From assembly GCA_035499295.1 (NCBI GenBank), contig DATJZG010000186.1, forward strand, positions 62,001 through 126,000: 64,000 bases of DNA. Direction: 5' to 3'. Below are positions 52,980-61,975 of the stretch, piece by piece. The position numbers and the translations under genes are program-made. The notes beneath the pieces are model-generated. The model was given only the letters and a program-made list of their open reading frames with translations. It was not told where the DNA came from and did not search any database. This stretch comes from DATJZG01 sp035499295 (GTDB taxonomy: Bacteria; Myxococcota; Myxococcia; Myxococcales; Anaeromyxobacteraceae). Positions within the stretch are counted from its first letter, which is position 1, and each line of letters starts with the position of its first letter.

Positions 52980-55517
52980 ATGGGCAGGCACGAGAGCGAC
53001 CCGCTCGAGCGATATCGCTCGAAGCGTGACGCCTCCTCGACGCCCGAGCCCTTCGGGTCGGCGCGCCCGCGCGCCTCCCCGGAGGGCGGCGGCCTGTTCG
53101 TGGTGCAGAAGCACGCTGCCACGCGCCTCCACTACGACTTCCGCCTGGAGTACCAGGGCGTGCTCCTCTCATGGGCGGTGCCGAAGGGGCCCTCGGCGGA
53201 CCCCTCCGAGAAGCGGCTCGCGGTCCGCACCGAGGACCACCCGGTGGAGTACGCAGACTTCGAGGGCGTCATCCCGGAGGGGAACTACGGCGCCGGCCGG
53301 GTGATCGTGTGGGATCGGGGCCGGTTCGCCTGGAGGGAGGACCCCGCCGAGGGGCTTCGCAGGGGCAAGCTCCTCCTCGAGCTCGAGGGACAGAAGCTGC
53401 GCGGCGAGTGGACGCTCGTGAAGACCCGGCGGGGCGAGAAGGATTGGCTCCTCATGAAGCACCGGGACCGCTTCGCGGCGAAGGGGATCCCCTTCGCCGA
53501 GGAGTCGGTGCTCTCCGGGCGGACGCTCGAGGACCTCGCCGGCCCCGCCACCGCCGGGGCGCGGCTGGAGGCGGAGCTGGTGGGCCCCGGGGCTCCCCGG
53601 CGGCGGCTCGGTGCCGAGGACGTGAAGCTCATGCTGGCCGAGACGAGCGACGAACCGTTCTCCGGGAAGGAATGGGTCTTCGAGCTCAAATACGACGGCT
53701 TCCGCGCTCTGGCCGGCAAGGAAGGGGATCGGGTGGAGATCCGGTACCGGAGCGGGCTCGACGCCACCGCGCTCTACCCGGACCTGGCCCGGGCCCTGCG
53801 GGCGATCCCCGCGGACCGAGCGGTGCTCGACGGCGAGATCACCGTGCTCGACGCAGAGGGCAAGCCGAGCTTCCAGCTCTTGCAACAGCGGGCGCTCCTC
53901 AAGCGGACGCGCGACGTGGAGCGGGCGGCCCGCGAGCTGCCGGCGACCTACTTCTCCTTTGACCTGCTCGGCCTGGGCGAGAGGGACCTGCGATCCCTGC
54001 CACTCTCGGAGCGCAAGGGGATCCTCTCCCGCCTCGTCGGTCGCGTCGGCCCGGTGCGCTACGCCGACCACGTCGAGGGACAGGGTGAAGACTTCTTCCG
54101 GGCCGTGCGCGCCATGGGGCTCGAGGGGATGGTCGCGAAGCGCCTCGACTCCACCTACCGCGGCGGGCGCTCCCGGGCCTGGGTCAAGGTTCGAGTCCAC
54201 CGGGCGGCAGACTTCGTGGTGGTGGGCTTCACCGACCCGGCGCGGAACCGGCCCGGGTTCGGTGCCCTGCACCTCGCCCTCTGCGAGGGGGGCGCCTACG
54301 CCTACGCGGGGAGCGTCGGGACGGGGTTCCGGGAGGAGGATCTTCGCGCCATCCGGGCGGAGCTCGAGCCGCTGGGCCGCCGAACTCCCCCGGCGACCGG
54401 GCCCCTTCCGAAGGGAAGGGGAAACCACTGGGTCGAGCCCCGCCTCGTCGCTGAGGTGCGCTACCTCGAGCGCACCCGCGAGGGGCTCTTGCGGCAGCCG
54501 GTGTTCGTTCGGCTCCGCGACGACAAGAGCCCGGAGGAGTGCGTCCTCGCCGAGCCCGCCGATCCGCCCGCGGCGGCCGGCAGGGCAGGCGATCCCGGCG
54601 GCTCCGACGGCGCACCGGAGCGCGAGCTCAGGCTCTCGAACCAGGACAAGGTCTTCTGGCCGAAGGACCGGTACACGAAGGGCGACCTCCTCGGCTACTA
54701 CCGGGAGATCGCCGACTGGGTGCTGCCCTACCTGAGGGATCGGCCGCTCACGCTCACGCGTTACCCGGACGGGATCGAGGGGAAGTCGTTCTTCCAGAAG
54801 GACGCGCCCGCGTGGACGCCGCGCTGGGTGCGCACGGAGCGGGTATGGAGCGAGGATGTGAAGCGGGACATCGACTACTTCGTGGTCGACGACCTCGAGA
54901 CCCTCCTCTACGTCGTGAACCTCGGTTCCATCCCGCTGCACGTCACCTCGAGCCGCCTCTCCGACATGGCCCGGCCCGACTGGTTGGTCCTGGACATCGA
55001 TCCCAAGGAGGCCCCCTTCGAGCATGTGGTGCGCATCGCCCGCCGCATGCACGGTTTGTGCGAGGAGGCGGGGCTCCCTTGCTATCCCAAGACCACCGGC
55101 CAGAGGGGGATGCACGTCCTCGTGCCGCTCGGTCGCCAGATCACCCACGGGCAGGCGAAGGAGCTCGCGCTCATTCTCTGCCGGAGCGTCGCCGACGAGA
55201 TGCCGGAGATCGCCACGCTCTCCCGGACCATCGAGGCCCGCAAGGGCCGCGTCTACCTCGACTGGCTCCAGAACGGCCAGGGCAAGACCATCGTCTCCCC
55301 CTTCAGCGTCCGCCCGCGACCGGGCGCGCCGGTGTCGACGCCCCTCTCCTGGAGCGAGGTGGGCCCGAGGCTCGACCCGTCCCGCTTCACCATCGAAACC
55401 GTCCCCCGCCGCGTGGAGCGGAGCGGCCGGGACCCCATGCTCCCAGTCCTATCGGAGAAGCCGGACCTCGTGGCGGCGTTGGGCCGGCTGGAGGCGGCCA
55501 TGCGCGCCGGCGCGTGA
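52980..55517 (+). CDS. ligD: Multidomain DNA ligase LigD (phosphoesterase-ligase-polymerase)
   Basis: 845 residues. The order is 3'-phosphoesterase (about 38-150: FVVQKHAATRLHYDFRLE, DHPVEYADFEGVIPEGNYG), ATP-dependent ligase (about 215-500, adenylated Lys near 237 in ELKYDGFR) and primase-polymerase (about 550-840: LSNQDKVFWPKD, LDIDPKEAPF with the metal Asp pair). This is the PE-Lig-Pol order of Pseudomonas-type enzymes, not the mycobacterial order. With Ku it carries out non-homologous end joining. It is divergent from ku. Confidence 0.98.
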   Translation: MGRHESDPLERYRSKRDASSTPEPFGSARPRASPEGGGLFVVQKHAATRLHYDFRLEYQGVLLSWAVPKGPSADPSEKRLAVRTEDHPVEYADFEGVIPEGNYGAGRVIVWDRGRFAWREDPAEGLRRGKLLLELEGQKLRGEWTLVKTRRGEKDWLLMKHRDRFAAKGIPFAEESVLSGRTLEDLAGPATAGARLEAELVGPGAPRRRLGAEDVKLMLAETSDEPFSGKEWVFELKYDGFRALAGKEGDRVEIRYRSGLDATALYPDLARALRAIPADRAVLDGEITVLDAEGKPSFQLLQQRALLKRTRDVERAARELPATYFSFDLLGLGERDLRSLPLSERKGILSRLVGRVGPVRYADHVEGQGEDFFRAVRAMGLEGMVAKRLDSTYRGGRSRAWVKVRVHRAADFVVVGFTDPARNRPGFGALHLALCEGGAYAYAGSVGTGFREEDLRAIRAELEPLGRRTPPATGPLPKGRGNHWVEPRLVAEVRYLERTREGLLRQPVFVRLRDDKSPEECVLAEPADPPAAAGRAGDPGGSDGAPERELRLSNQDKVFWPKDRYTKGDLLGYYREIADWVLPYLRDRPLTLTRYPDGIEGKSFFQKDAPAWTPRWVRTERVWSEDVKRDIDYFVVDDLETLLYVVNLGSIPLHVTSSRLSDMARPDWLVLDIDPKEAPFEHVVRIARRMHGLCEEAGLPCYPKTTGQRGMHVLVPLGRQITHGQAKELALILCRSVADEMPEIATLSRTIEARKGRVYLDWLQNGQGKTIVSPFSVRPRPGAPVSTPLSWSEVGPRLDPSRFTIETVPRRVERSGRDPMLPVLSEKPDLVAALGRLEAAMRAGA

Positions 55518-55572
55518 CGCCGACCCCGCGCGGGCGCGACCCGGTTCCGCGCGGCGGGTGAGGAGACGACCC

Positions 55573-56325
55573 ATGGCCCTTCACCGGGCAGCGAGCGAGG
55601 GGTACCGGGGCGCCGAGCTCTACGAGCGGGCGCGGCCGGACTACCCGGAAGGGGCGGTGACCTGGCTGGCGCAAGCCCTGGGCCTCGGGCCGGGCCGGCG
55701 CGCGCTCGAGCTCGGAGCGGGGACGGGGAAGCTGAGCCGCGCCCTTACGCGCCACGGCGGGATGCTCGTGGCGGTCGAGCCGGTGTCGGAGATGCGGAGC
55801 GAGCTCGCGCTGCGGGCCCCCTCCGCCCTCGCCGTCGGTGGCCTCGCCGAGGCCATCCCGCTCCGCAGCGGCTCGGTGGGGGCGGTCCTCTGCGCCCAGT
55901 CCTTCCACTGGTTCGCGGGGCCTCGGGCCATCGGCGAGATCCACCGCGTGCTCGCGCCGGGGGGCGTGCTGGGCCTCGTCTGGAACCAGCGGGACGAGAG
56001 GGTGGGGTGGGTGCGCCAGCTGGGAGAGGTCCTCCTGCCGCTGCAGGGGGACGCGCCGCGCTTCCGCAGCGGGCGCTGGCGCGATGCGCTCTCCGCGAGC
56101 GCCCTGTTCGGGCCACTCGAGGAGAGGCGCTTCGCGATCGAGCAGGCGGGCGCTCCGGAGGCGGTCGTGGAGCGCATCTCCTCCACCAGCTTCGTCGCCG
56201 CCCTGCCGGCTGCGAGGCGCCTCGAGGTGCTCGGGGAGGTGAGGCGCATCGTCGCCGCAGGGGCGCAGGAGGGCCGGGTCCGGATGCCCTACGTCACTCA
56301 CGCCTTCTGCTGCGAGAGGCGCTAG
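55573..56325 (+). CDS. Class I SAM-dependent methyltransferase
   Basis: 250 residues from ATG 55573, preceded by GAGGAG. Motif I is ALELGAGTGKLSRALTRHG; strand 2 ends in VAVEP. The motif VLCAQSFHWFAG and VLAPGGVLGLVWNQRD are typical of Methyltransf_11/25 proteins of the Crg1/trans-aconitate type. The N-terminal AASEGYRGAELYERARPDYPE is also shared by that group. The substrate is a small molecule, not identified. It is followed 8 bases later by the hydrolase gene. Confidence 0.88.
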   Translation: MALHRAASEGYRGAELYERARPDYPEGAVTWLAQALGLGPGRRALELGAGTGKLSRALTRHGGMLVAVEPVSEMRSELALRAPSALAVGGLAEAIPLRSGSVGAVLCAQSFHWFAGPRAIGEIHRVLAPGGVLGLVWNQRDERVGWVRQLGEVLLPLQGDAPRFRSGRWRDALSASALFGPLEERRFAIEQAGAPEAVVERISSTSFVAALPAARRLEVLGEVRRIVAAGAQEGRVRMPYVTHAFCCERR

Positions 56326-56333
56326 GTCGCTCG

Positions 56334-57227
56334 ATGGAGGAGATGCGCCTGCGGGCGAATGGCCTCGAGTTCTTCGCCCTCGCCGATGGCCCCGAAGCCG
56401 GGCCACTCGTGCTTCTCCTCCACGGGTTCCCGGAGCTCTCCCGCTCCTGGCGCCGCCAGGTCCGGGCGCTCTCCCGGGCCGGCTACCGGGCGGTGGCCCC
56501 GGACCTGCGCGGCTACGGCGAGACCGAGAAGCGGGGCCCCTACGATCTGGAGACGCTCGCCCGCGACGTGCGGGAGATCGTCCGATCCCTGGGGAGGGAG
56601 CGCGCCGTCGTCGTCGGGCACGACTGGGGGGGCGCCGTCGCCTGGGCAGTCTCCTCCTACCACCCAGAGGCGGTCGAGCGCCTGGTGGCGATGAGCTGTC
56701 CGCCACCGGGGGCGCTCGCGGAGGAGCTCGCCCGGAACCCGCGGCAGCTCCTGCGCTCCTGGTACATGTTCCTGTTCCAGCTTCCCCTCCTTCCGGAGTG
56801 GATCCTGACGCGGCGAGGTGCAGCGGCCGTGGGCCGGGCACTGCGGGGTGGGTCGCACGTTCGCGAGGCCTGGCCCCGAGAGGAGACGGCTCCCTACCGG
56901 GCGGCGATGCTCCGGCCGGGAGCCGCCCGGGGTGCACTCGGCTACTACCGGGCCGCCTTCCGCCGGCCCTGGCAGGCGCGGACGGACGGGAGGCGCCGGC
57001 CCGTGGTCGCCCCGGTGCTCGTCCTCTTCGGGACGCACGACCGCTTCCTCGGGCGCGAGCTCTTCTCCGCCGAGAGGCTCGCCCCCTACCTCGCGCCGGG
57101 CAACCGACCGAAGATCGTGTTCCTCGAGAGCGCCGGGCACTTCGTGCAGAACGAGGATCCGCAGCGGGTGGACGCCGAGCTCCTCGGCTGGCTCGGCCGG
57201 CCCGCGGGAGCCAGGCCTCCGCCCTAG
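56334..57227 (+). CDS. Alpha/beta hydrolase (epoxide-hydrolase-like)
   Basis: 297 residues. LLLHGFPELSRSWRRQ holds the HGxP oxyanion motif. The nucleophile elbow VVGHDWGGAVAW has Asp as nucleophile, and GHFVQNEDPQRV gives the catalytic His. Together with DLRGYGETEKRGPYDLE this matches soluble epoxide hydrolases and haloalkane dehalogenases. LFGTHDRFLG supplies the charge-relay Asp. There is no signal peptide. Its stop overlaps the convergent FAD/Fe-S gene by 4 bases. Confidence 0.9.
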   Translation: MEEMRLRANGLEFFALADGPEAGPLVLLLHGFPELSRSWRRQVRALSRAGYRAVAPDLRGYGETEKRGPYDLETLARDVREIVRSLGRERAVVVGHDWGGAVAWAVSSYHPEAVERLVAMSCPPPGALAEELARNPRQLLRSWYMFLFQLPLLPEWILTRRGAAAVGRALRGGSHVREAWPREETAPYRAAMLRPGAARGALGYYRAAFRRPWQARTDGRRRPVVAPVLVLFGTHDRFLGRELFSAERLAPYLAPGNRPKIVFLESAGHFVQNEDPQRVDAELLGWLGRPAGARPPP

Positions 57228-60200
57228 AAGCGGACCGCCTTCGCCTGCGCCGCCTGGGCCCGGAAGCGCTCCTGCCACCCGTCGCCGGAGATGCGGGTGG
57301 CGAGCTCGACCGCGACGTGGCGCGGCTCCACTCCCAGCGAGGCATTGCGGCCCAGGCCCTGCAGGCACGAGGGGCAGTTGGTGAGGAGGGGCGTGCCCGG
57401 CGACCGCTCTGCCACCGCGGCGCGGATGGCCTCCGCCTTCCGCTGCAGCATGGCATCGGTGATGTCGGGGCGCGACAGGGCGAGCGTGCCCGCCTCGGAG
57501 CAGCAGTGAGGAACCGCCTCGGCGTCGCAGCCGACGCGGCGCAGGGTCTCCACCCCCTTGCCTCGCAGGGAGTCGTGGCAGGGCGAGTGGTAGAGCACCG
57601 GGCGGGAGCCCTCCACCACCAGCCCAGCGTCCAGGGCGAAGCGAGCCACGTCCACGACCGGGGCGCCGAAGATCTTCGACGCCTCCATGCCCTCGAGCCC
57701 ATCCATGCAGGTGCCGCAGGTGACCACCACCGCGTCGAAGCTGAGATAGCTGAACATCTCCTGGATCTGGCTGAAGAGGATGGTGTCGCGCAGCACGGTG
57801 CGATCGCTCTGGGCGGTGCGGGCGTTGGCGTGCGCAGGGAACCCGCAGCACAGGAAGGGCGGGGGCAGGACGACGCGGGTCCGGGTCTCGAGGAGCACGT
57901 GCAGCGCCGCCTGCGAGACGCGGGAGAAGAGCCGCTCGGAGCCGCACCCCGGGAAGTAGAACACGGTGCGGCGCGCCTCGCCCTCCGGCTGGAAGAGCAG
58001 CGCCTGGTCCGGTCGGCACTCGGGCACCACGTCCCTTAGCGTGCCCTCGTCGGCGGGCATCACCGGCGAGCGGAAGGACTGGAGCAGCCGGGAGCCTCGC
58101 GCGTGGTTGCGCAGCGGTCCGGTGACCTCGTGCCCGGCGCGCTGCACCGCGCCGCCCAAGCGCACCAGCCCGCCGCGGAAGACGGCGTTGCCCACCCGGG
58201 AGCGCGTGTCGAGGTAGCGAAGGGTGAGCTTGGTGGCGAGCGGGGTGTGCTTGAATCCGCGCGCGGCCAGGATCTCGCGCTCCATCACCGAGACCTCGCC
58301 GGTGTCGATGTCCACCGGGCACGGGGCGAGGCACTTGTGGCAGATGGTGCAGTGGTCGGCCACCTCCTCCAGGTAGCGAAGGAGCTTGAAGGAGCCAGAG
58401 CGCTCCCGCTGGGCGTCGTAGAGCAGGGCCTCGATGAGCGCGCCGATGGCGAGGTTCTTGTTGCGCGGGTGGTAGAAGAGGCCGCGCGGCGGGTAGAAGA
58501 CGCAGCAGTCGGGCTTGCACTTCCCGCAGCGCACGCAGGTGGCGATCTTCTTCGCCAGCTCCTCCAGCTGGCCGTGCTGGAGGATGCGGGCCTCGAGCTT
58601 CAAGAGGTTGAAGGAGGGCGTGAAGATCTGATCGAGCACCTCGAGGTCCGAGAGCTTGCCCGGGTTCATGAGCCCGGTGGGATCCACCAACCGGCGGTAG
58701 GCCTCGAGCTCGGCGCGCCGGCCCGGGTCCCAGTACCGCAGCTTCGTCACGCCGATCCCGTGCTCGCCCGACACCACCCCCCCGAGCTCGTGCACCCGCT
58801 CGAAGACTTTCTCCACCACCGCCTCGGCACGCCGCAGCATGGGCCGGTCGTTGGAGAGCACGGGGATGTTGACGTGGACGTTGCCGTCGCCGGCGTGCAT
58901 GTGCGTCGCGAGCACGATGAGGCGAGCGCGGACCTCCTCCCAGATCCCCTCGACGGTGGTGGCCACCTTGCCGTGCCCGCGCAGGAGGGCGGCCAGATCC
59001 TGGCGCAGCCTGGAGGTCACCGAGAGCGAGCGGACGGCCTCCTCGTCGGCGGTGCGGAGCGACTCGACCGCGGCCCGGCACCGGGCGGCGGCGGCCTCCA
59101 GCCGGGCGGGCCAGTTGGCCTCATCCGGGGGAGGGAGGGTCTTCAGGTACGTCTCGACGCGCCGGACGTACGTCTCCTGGGTGTGCCGCTCCTCGTGGAC
59201 GTTCATGGCGTCGACGAAGAGCGAGAACTCCCCGAGGGAGGAGAGCGGCAGGACGATGTCCTCGTTGATCTTGAAGGCGTTGGTGCGCCGGGCGATGGCG
59301 CCGAGCTTCTTGCGATCGGCCCAGAAGCGCTTCCCCTCGGCCCCGTCGCGGGCCTCGGTGAGGAAGGTGCTCTCGTGCTTGGCGAGAATGGCGCGCAGCG
59401 CGGCCACGCCCCGGATTACCTGCTCGGGCGTGTGGCCCACCACGTCGACGATGATGACCGCCTTGGGCGTCTCGGCCCGGGGCGCCTTCACCTGGTAGCC
59501 GATGGCCTTCACGTACTGGTCGTCGAAGTGCTCGAGCGCCGAGAGCGCCTCCTCGCCCCGGTTCGGCATGGAGCGGGCGATCTCCTGGATGACCTCGCTC
59601 GCTTCGTCGAAGTCGGGGCCGAAGAACTCGAGACACAGGGTGCGCTGGTGGGGGTAGGCCGGGTAGAGGATGAACTCGGCAGAGGTGATGACCCCGTCGG
59701 TGCCCTCCTTCTGGACGCCGGGCACGCCACCCAGGGCCTTGTTGGTGATGTCCTTCCACAGCCCCTTCTTGCGGATGTCGCTGCCGCGAAGCTCGATCGC
59801 CCGCACCGGGGAGCCGTCCACCTCGGTGACCTCGAAGCGCACCGCGTCGTCCGGCAGGATCTTGCGGAGCTGGTGGTTCGTGCGCCGCACCACCCAGGTC
59901 CTGCCGGACGGCATCGCCATGCGGAACGAGACGATGTTGTCGATGCAGGTGCCCCAGAGGACGCAGTCCTTCCCGCCCGCGTTCTCGGCGATGTTCCCGC
60001 CGATGGTGCACGCCCAGGCGCTCGTCGGGTCGGTGGCGAACACGAGCCCGCGGTGGGCGGCGTGCTCCATGGCGTGCTCGGTGATGACTCCGGCCTCGAG
60101 AGAGAGGACCTGTCCCTCCGCGGTGCGACCGTCGTCGAGCCGGAAGGAACGCGCCTCGATGCCGCGGATGCGGTCGAGCTTCTCGGTGTTCACCACCACG

Positions 60201-60829
60201 CAGTCGGGGCGCAGCGGGATGGCTCCCCCGGTGAGCCCGGTGCCGGCGCCGCGGGGAATGGCGTGCAGGCCGAGCTCGCGGATGGCGGAGAGCAGGGGAC
60301 CCACCTGCTCCTCGGCGGTGGGCGTGACCACCGCCAGCGGGAGGTGCAGACGCCAGTCGGTGGCGTCGGTGGCGTGGGAGACGAGGGTGAAGGGGTCGAG
60401 GAGGACGTTGTCCCTGCCCACCACCAGTCCGAGCGCGCGCCGCACGCGGGCCTCGAGGTCGGGGGCCTTCTGCACCTCGTCCCGGAAGGCGTCGAGGAGC
60501 CGGCGGCACTCGGCGAGCACTTCGAGCACCAGCGTCTCGTCCCCGGCGGCCTCGCGGATGACGCGGAGGTTCGTCTCCGCTTCCCGGAAGAAGCGGGCCC
60601 TCCGCTTCCGCGACGCGACGAGCTCCTGGCGAAGGTAGGGGTTGCGGCGGTGGATGAGGACCTCGCCGAACACCCGCATGAGCAGGCGGGCCGAGCGGCC
60701 CGTGACCCTTCTCGACCGCAGCTCCTCGAGCTTCTGCCAGACGCCCCTGCCGAGGAGCATCGACACGGCTTGGCGGTCGTCCGCCGAGGTGTAGTTGTAC
60801 GGGATCTCGCGGTGGGTCGGCGCGTTCAT
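57224..60829 (-). CDS. Large FAD/Fe-S 2-hydroxyacid dehydrogenase (YdiJ/GlcD-like fused to CCG domains)
   Basis: 1201 residues. The N-terminal FAD_binding_4 domain (about 140-330: LHAIPRGAGTGLTGGAIPL, TSAWACTIGGNIAENAGG) is followed by the FAD-oxidase C domain (VLATHMHAGDGNVHVNIPV, GVVSGEHGIG). Two 4Fe-4S motifs come next: CVRCGKCKPDCC near 763 and CTICHKCLAPCP near 826. Two CCG domains close it (FPGCGSERLF, CCGFPAHAN, CHDSLRG, CCSEAG). It should oxidise a D-2-hydroxyacid such as D-lactate or 2-hydroxyglutarate and pass electrons to the membrane chain. Confidence 0.93.
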   Translation of the reverse strand: MNAPTHREIPYNYTSADDRQAVSMLLGRGVWQKLEELRSRRVTGRSARLLMRVFGEVLIHRRNPYLRQELVASRKRRARFFREAETNLRVIREAAGDETLVLEVLAECRRLLDAFRDEVQKAPDLEARVRRALGLVVGRDNVLLDPFTLVSHATDATDWRLHLPLAVVTPTAEEQVGPLLSAIRELGLHAIPRGAGTGLTGGAIPLRPDCVVVNTEKLDRIRGIEARSFRLDDGRTAEGQVLSLEAGVITEHAMEHAAHRGLVFATDPTSAWACTIGGNIAENAGGKDCVLWGTCIDNIVSFRMAMPSGRTWVVRRTNHQLRKILPDDAVRFEVTEVDGSPVRAIELRGSDIRKKGLWKDITNKALGGVPGVQKEGTDGVITSAEFILYPAYPHQRTLCLEFFGPDFDEASEVIQEIARSMPNRGEEALSALEHFDDQYVKAIGYQVKAPRAETPKAVIIVDVVGHTPEQVIRGVAALRAILAKHESTFLTEARDGAEGKRFWADRKKLGAIARRTNAFKINEDIVLPLSSLGEFSLFVDAMNVHEERHTQETYVRRVETYLKTLPPPDEANWPARLEAAAARCRAAVESLRTADEEAVRSLSVTSRLRQDLAALLRGHGKVATTVEGIWEEVRARLIVLATHMHAGDGNVHVNIPVLSNDRPMLRRAEAVVEKVFERVHELGGVVSGEHGIGVTKLRYWDPGRRAELEAYRRLVDPTGLMNPGKLSDLEVLDQIFTPSFNLLKLEARILQHGQLEELAKKIATCVRCGKCKPDCCVFYPPRGLFYHPRNKNLAIGALIEALLYDAQRERSGSFKLLRYLEEVADHCTICHKCLAPCPVDIDTGEVSVMEREILAARGFKHTPLATKLTLRYLDTRSRVGNAVFRGGLVRLGGAVQRAGHEVTGPLRNHARGSRLLQSFRSPVMPADEGTLRDVVPECRPDQALLFQPEGEARRTVFYFPGCGSERLFSRVSQAALHVLLETRTRVVLPPPFLCCGFPAHANARTAQSDRTVLRDTILFSQIQEMFSYLSFDAVVVTCGTCMDGLEGMEASKIFGAPVVDVARFALDAGLVVEGSRPVLYHSPCHDSLRGKGVETLRRVGCDAEAVPHCCSEAGTLALSRPDITDAMLQRKAEAIRAAVAERSPGTPLLTNCPSCLQGLGRNASLGVEPRHVAVELATRISGDGWQERFRAQAAQAKAVRF

Positions 60830-60947
60830 GGAAGTCGGGGCCGGGCGAGGCCCAGGGCCGAAAAAACGTAGCAGGTTCCGTGCCCTGCGAGAACGGGGAC
60901 GAAACCCAGCGATTCCAGGGGCTTCGGTAGGAATGCCAGCGGTGGAT

Positions 60948-60990
60948 CGCAGAAAAATCTGCGCACCGCGACAGGGGTGCGTCCACCCCT
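60948..60990 (-). terminator. Tandem hairpins after the YtxH gene
   Basis: Read on the minus strand, AGGGGTG-GACG-CACCCCT (60990-60973; 7-bp stem, 4-base loop) comes 17 bases after the stop. It is followed by CGCAGA-TTTT-TCTGCG (60963-60948; 6-bp stem), whose loop is a T run. They probably end the DUF948/YtxH operon before the large dehydrogenase gene. Confidence 0.5.
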
Positions 60991-61007
60991 TCCTGCGAGC
61001 GGCCCTC

Positions 61008-61253
61008 TCAGGCCTTCTTCATCGTGTCGTTGAAGGCGCTCACCGCCGCCTTCTCCGCCTCCCGGACGGCCACCGGGACCTTCCCGAGCTTCTCCTTCGC
61101 GTCCTCCCCGAACTCGAAGATGCGCCGGCGAGTCTCCTCGCCCGAGCGCGGCGCAAGCAGGAGCGCCACCACGCCACCGATCGCCGCGCCCGTCAGGAAG
61201 GCGAGCAGGACGCTTCCGGCTCCTGCCCCGCCGTTCGTGTGTTCTCTCATCAT
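61008..61253 (-). CDS. YtxH-domain small membrane protein
   Basis: 81 residues. One membrane segment with the Gly-rich YtxH signature GSVLLAFLTGAAIGGVVALLLAPRSGEETRRRI is followed by a charged amphipathic tail (GEDAKEKLGKVPVAVREAEKAA). Members are found in stress regulons but their activity is not known. ATG 61253 overlaps the stop of the upstream gene (ATGA), so the two are translationally coupled. Confidence 0.85.
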   Translation of the reverse strand: MMREHTNGGAGAGSVLLAFLTGAAIGGVVALLLAPRSGEETRRRIFEFGEDAKEKLGKVPVAVREAEKAAVSAFNDTMKKA

Positions 61254-61711
61254 CGCGCGACCTCCTTCTTCAACAGCTCTGCCACCTCGGCCGGCGCTTC
61301 GCGGGAGCCGCCGGGCTTGTCGGCGCCGGCGGGGTCCTCTTCCCCCGAGCCCTCCGGAGCGGGGTGCGAGCGCCAGGCGCGGACCGCCGCCCCGACCGCG
61401 GGAACCACTGCCGCCCCCACCGCCGAGGCGATCTTGAGGGTGTCGCGAAGCTGCACCACCGTCTCCGAGACGGCCGTCAACCCGGAGACGAGCGTGTCGA
61501 GCTTTCCGTCCTTCTCGAGGCCGCTCGTCAGGCGATCGATCCGGTCTGCGATCGCGTGAACGGTCTTCGTGCCTTCCGCGATGTCCCGGGCGCCCTTCTC
61601 CAGGACCTGCCGGAGGGTGTGCAGGATGGAGTAGAGCTGCACGACGAGGGGCAAGAGCGCCCCCACCAGCACCGCCGCCAGCACGAGGAGAGCAGTCTGG
61701 AATCCGTCCAT
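61250..61711 (-). CDS. DUF948-like membrane-anchored protein
   Basis: 153 residues with a strong GGAGG before ATG 61711. One N-terminal membrane segment (FQTALLVLAAVLVGALLPLVVQLYSIL) is followed by a helical stretch (LRQVLEKGARDIAEGTKTVHAIADRIDRLTSGL). A second hydrophobic stretch is near 95-115 (IASAVGAAVVPAVGAAVRAW). The C-terminus is rich in Pro, Glu and Gly. DUF948-YtxH pairs occur in many bacteria; the function is unknown. Confidence 0.78.
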   Translation of the reverse strand: MDGFQTALLVLAAVLVGALLPLVVQLYSILHTLRQVLEKGARDIAEGTKTVHAIADRIDRLTSGLEKDGKLDTLVSGLTAVSETVVQLRDTLKIASAVGAAVVPAVGAAVRAWRSHPAPEGSGEEDPAGADKPGGSREAPAEVAELLKKEVAR

Positions 61712-61975
61712 TTGGCCTCCGGGCCGTCCCGGGACCCTCTTCGCCTCGGGCCCGCACCCCCGGTGCCAATCTTGCGCCTTTCCGGGCTCGGGGAGTTCAG
61801 CCCCTCTTAGGTGCGACCCCGATAGCGGCCCCGTCCCGAACGGGCCGAGGGCGGCGGCCTCGGCGAGGGAGGCGGGACAGGTCCCGCGAGGCGCGGGCAG
61901 TGCCGACGCGGAGGGCGGCGAAAAAGTTGAGGAGGGGTGGTTCCGGTGCATCTTTCCCCGTCAAGGGAGGTCGTC

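Noticed and set aside
61945..61960. A second sigma-54 promoter on the plus strand before the CBS gene
   Set aside because: GG-N10-GC spacing exists (GGTGGTTCCGGTGC), but the rest of the -24 and -12 elements does not match.
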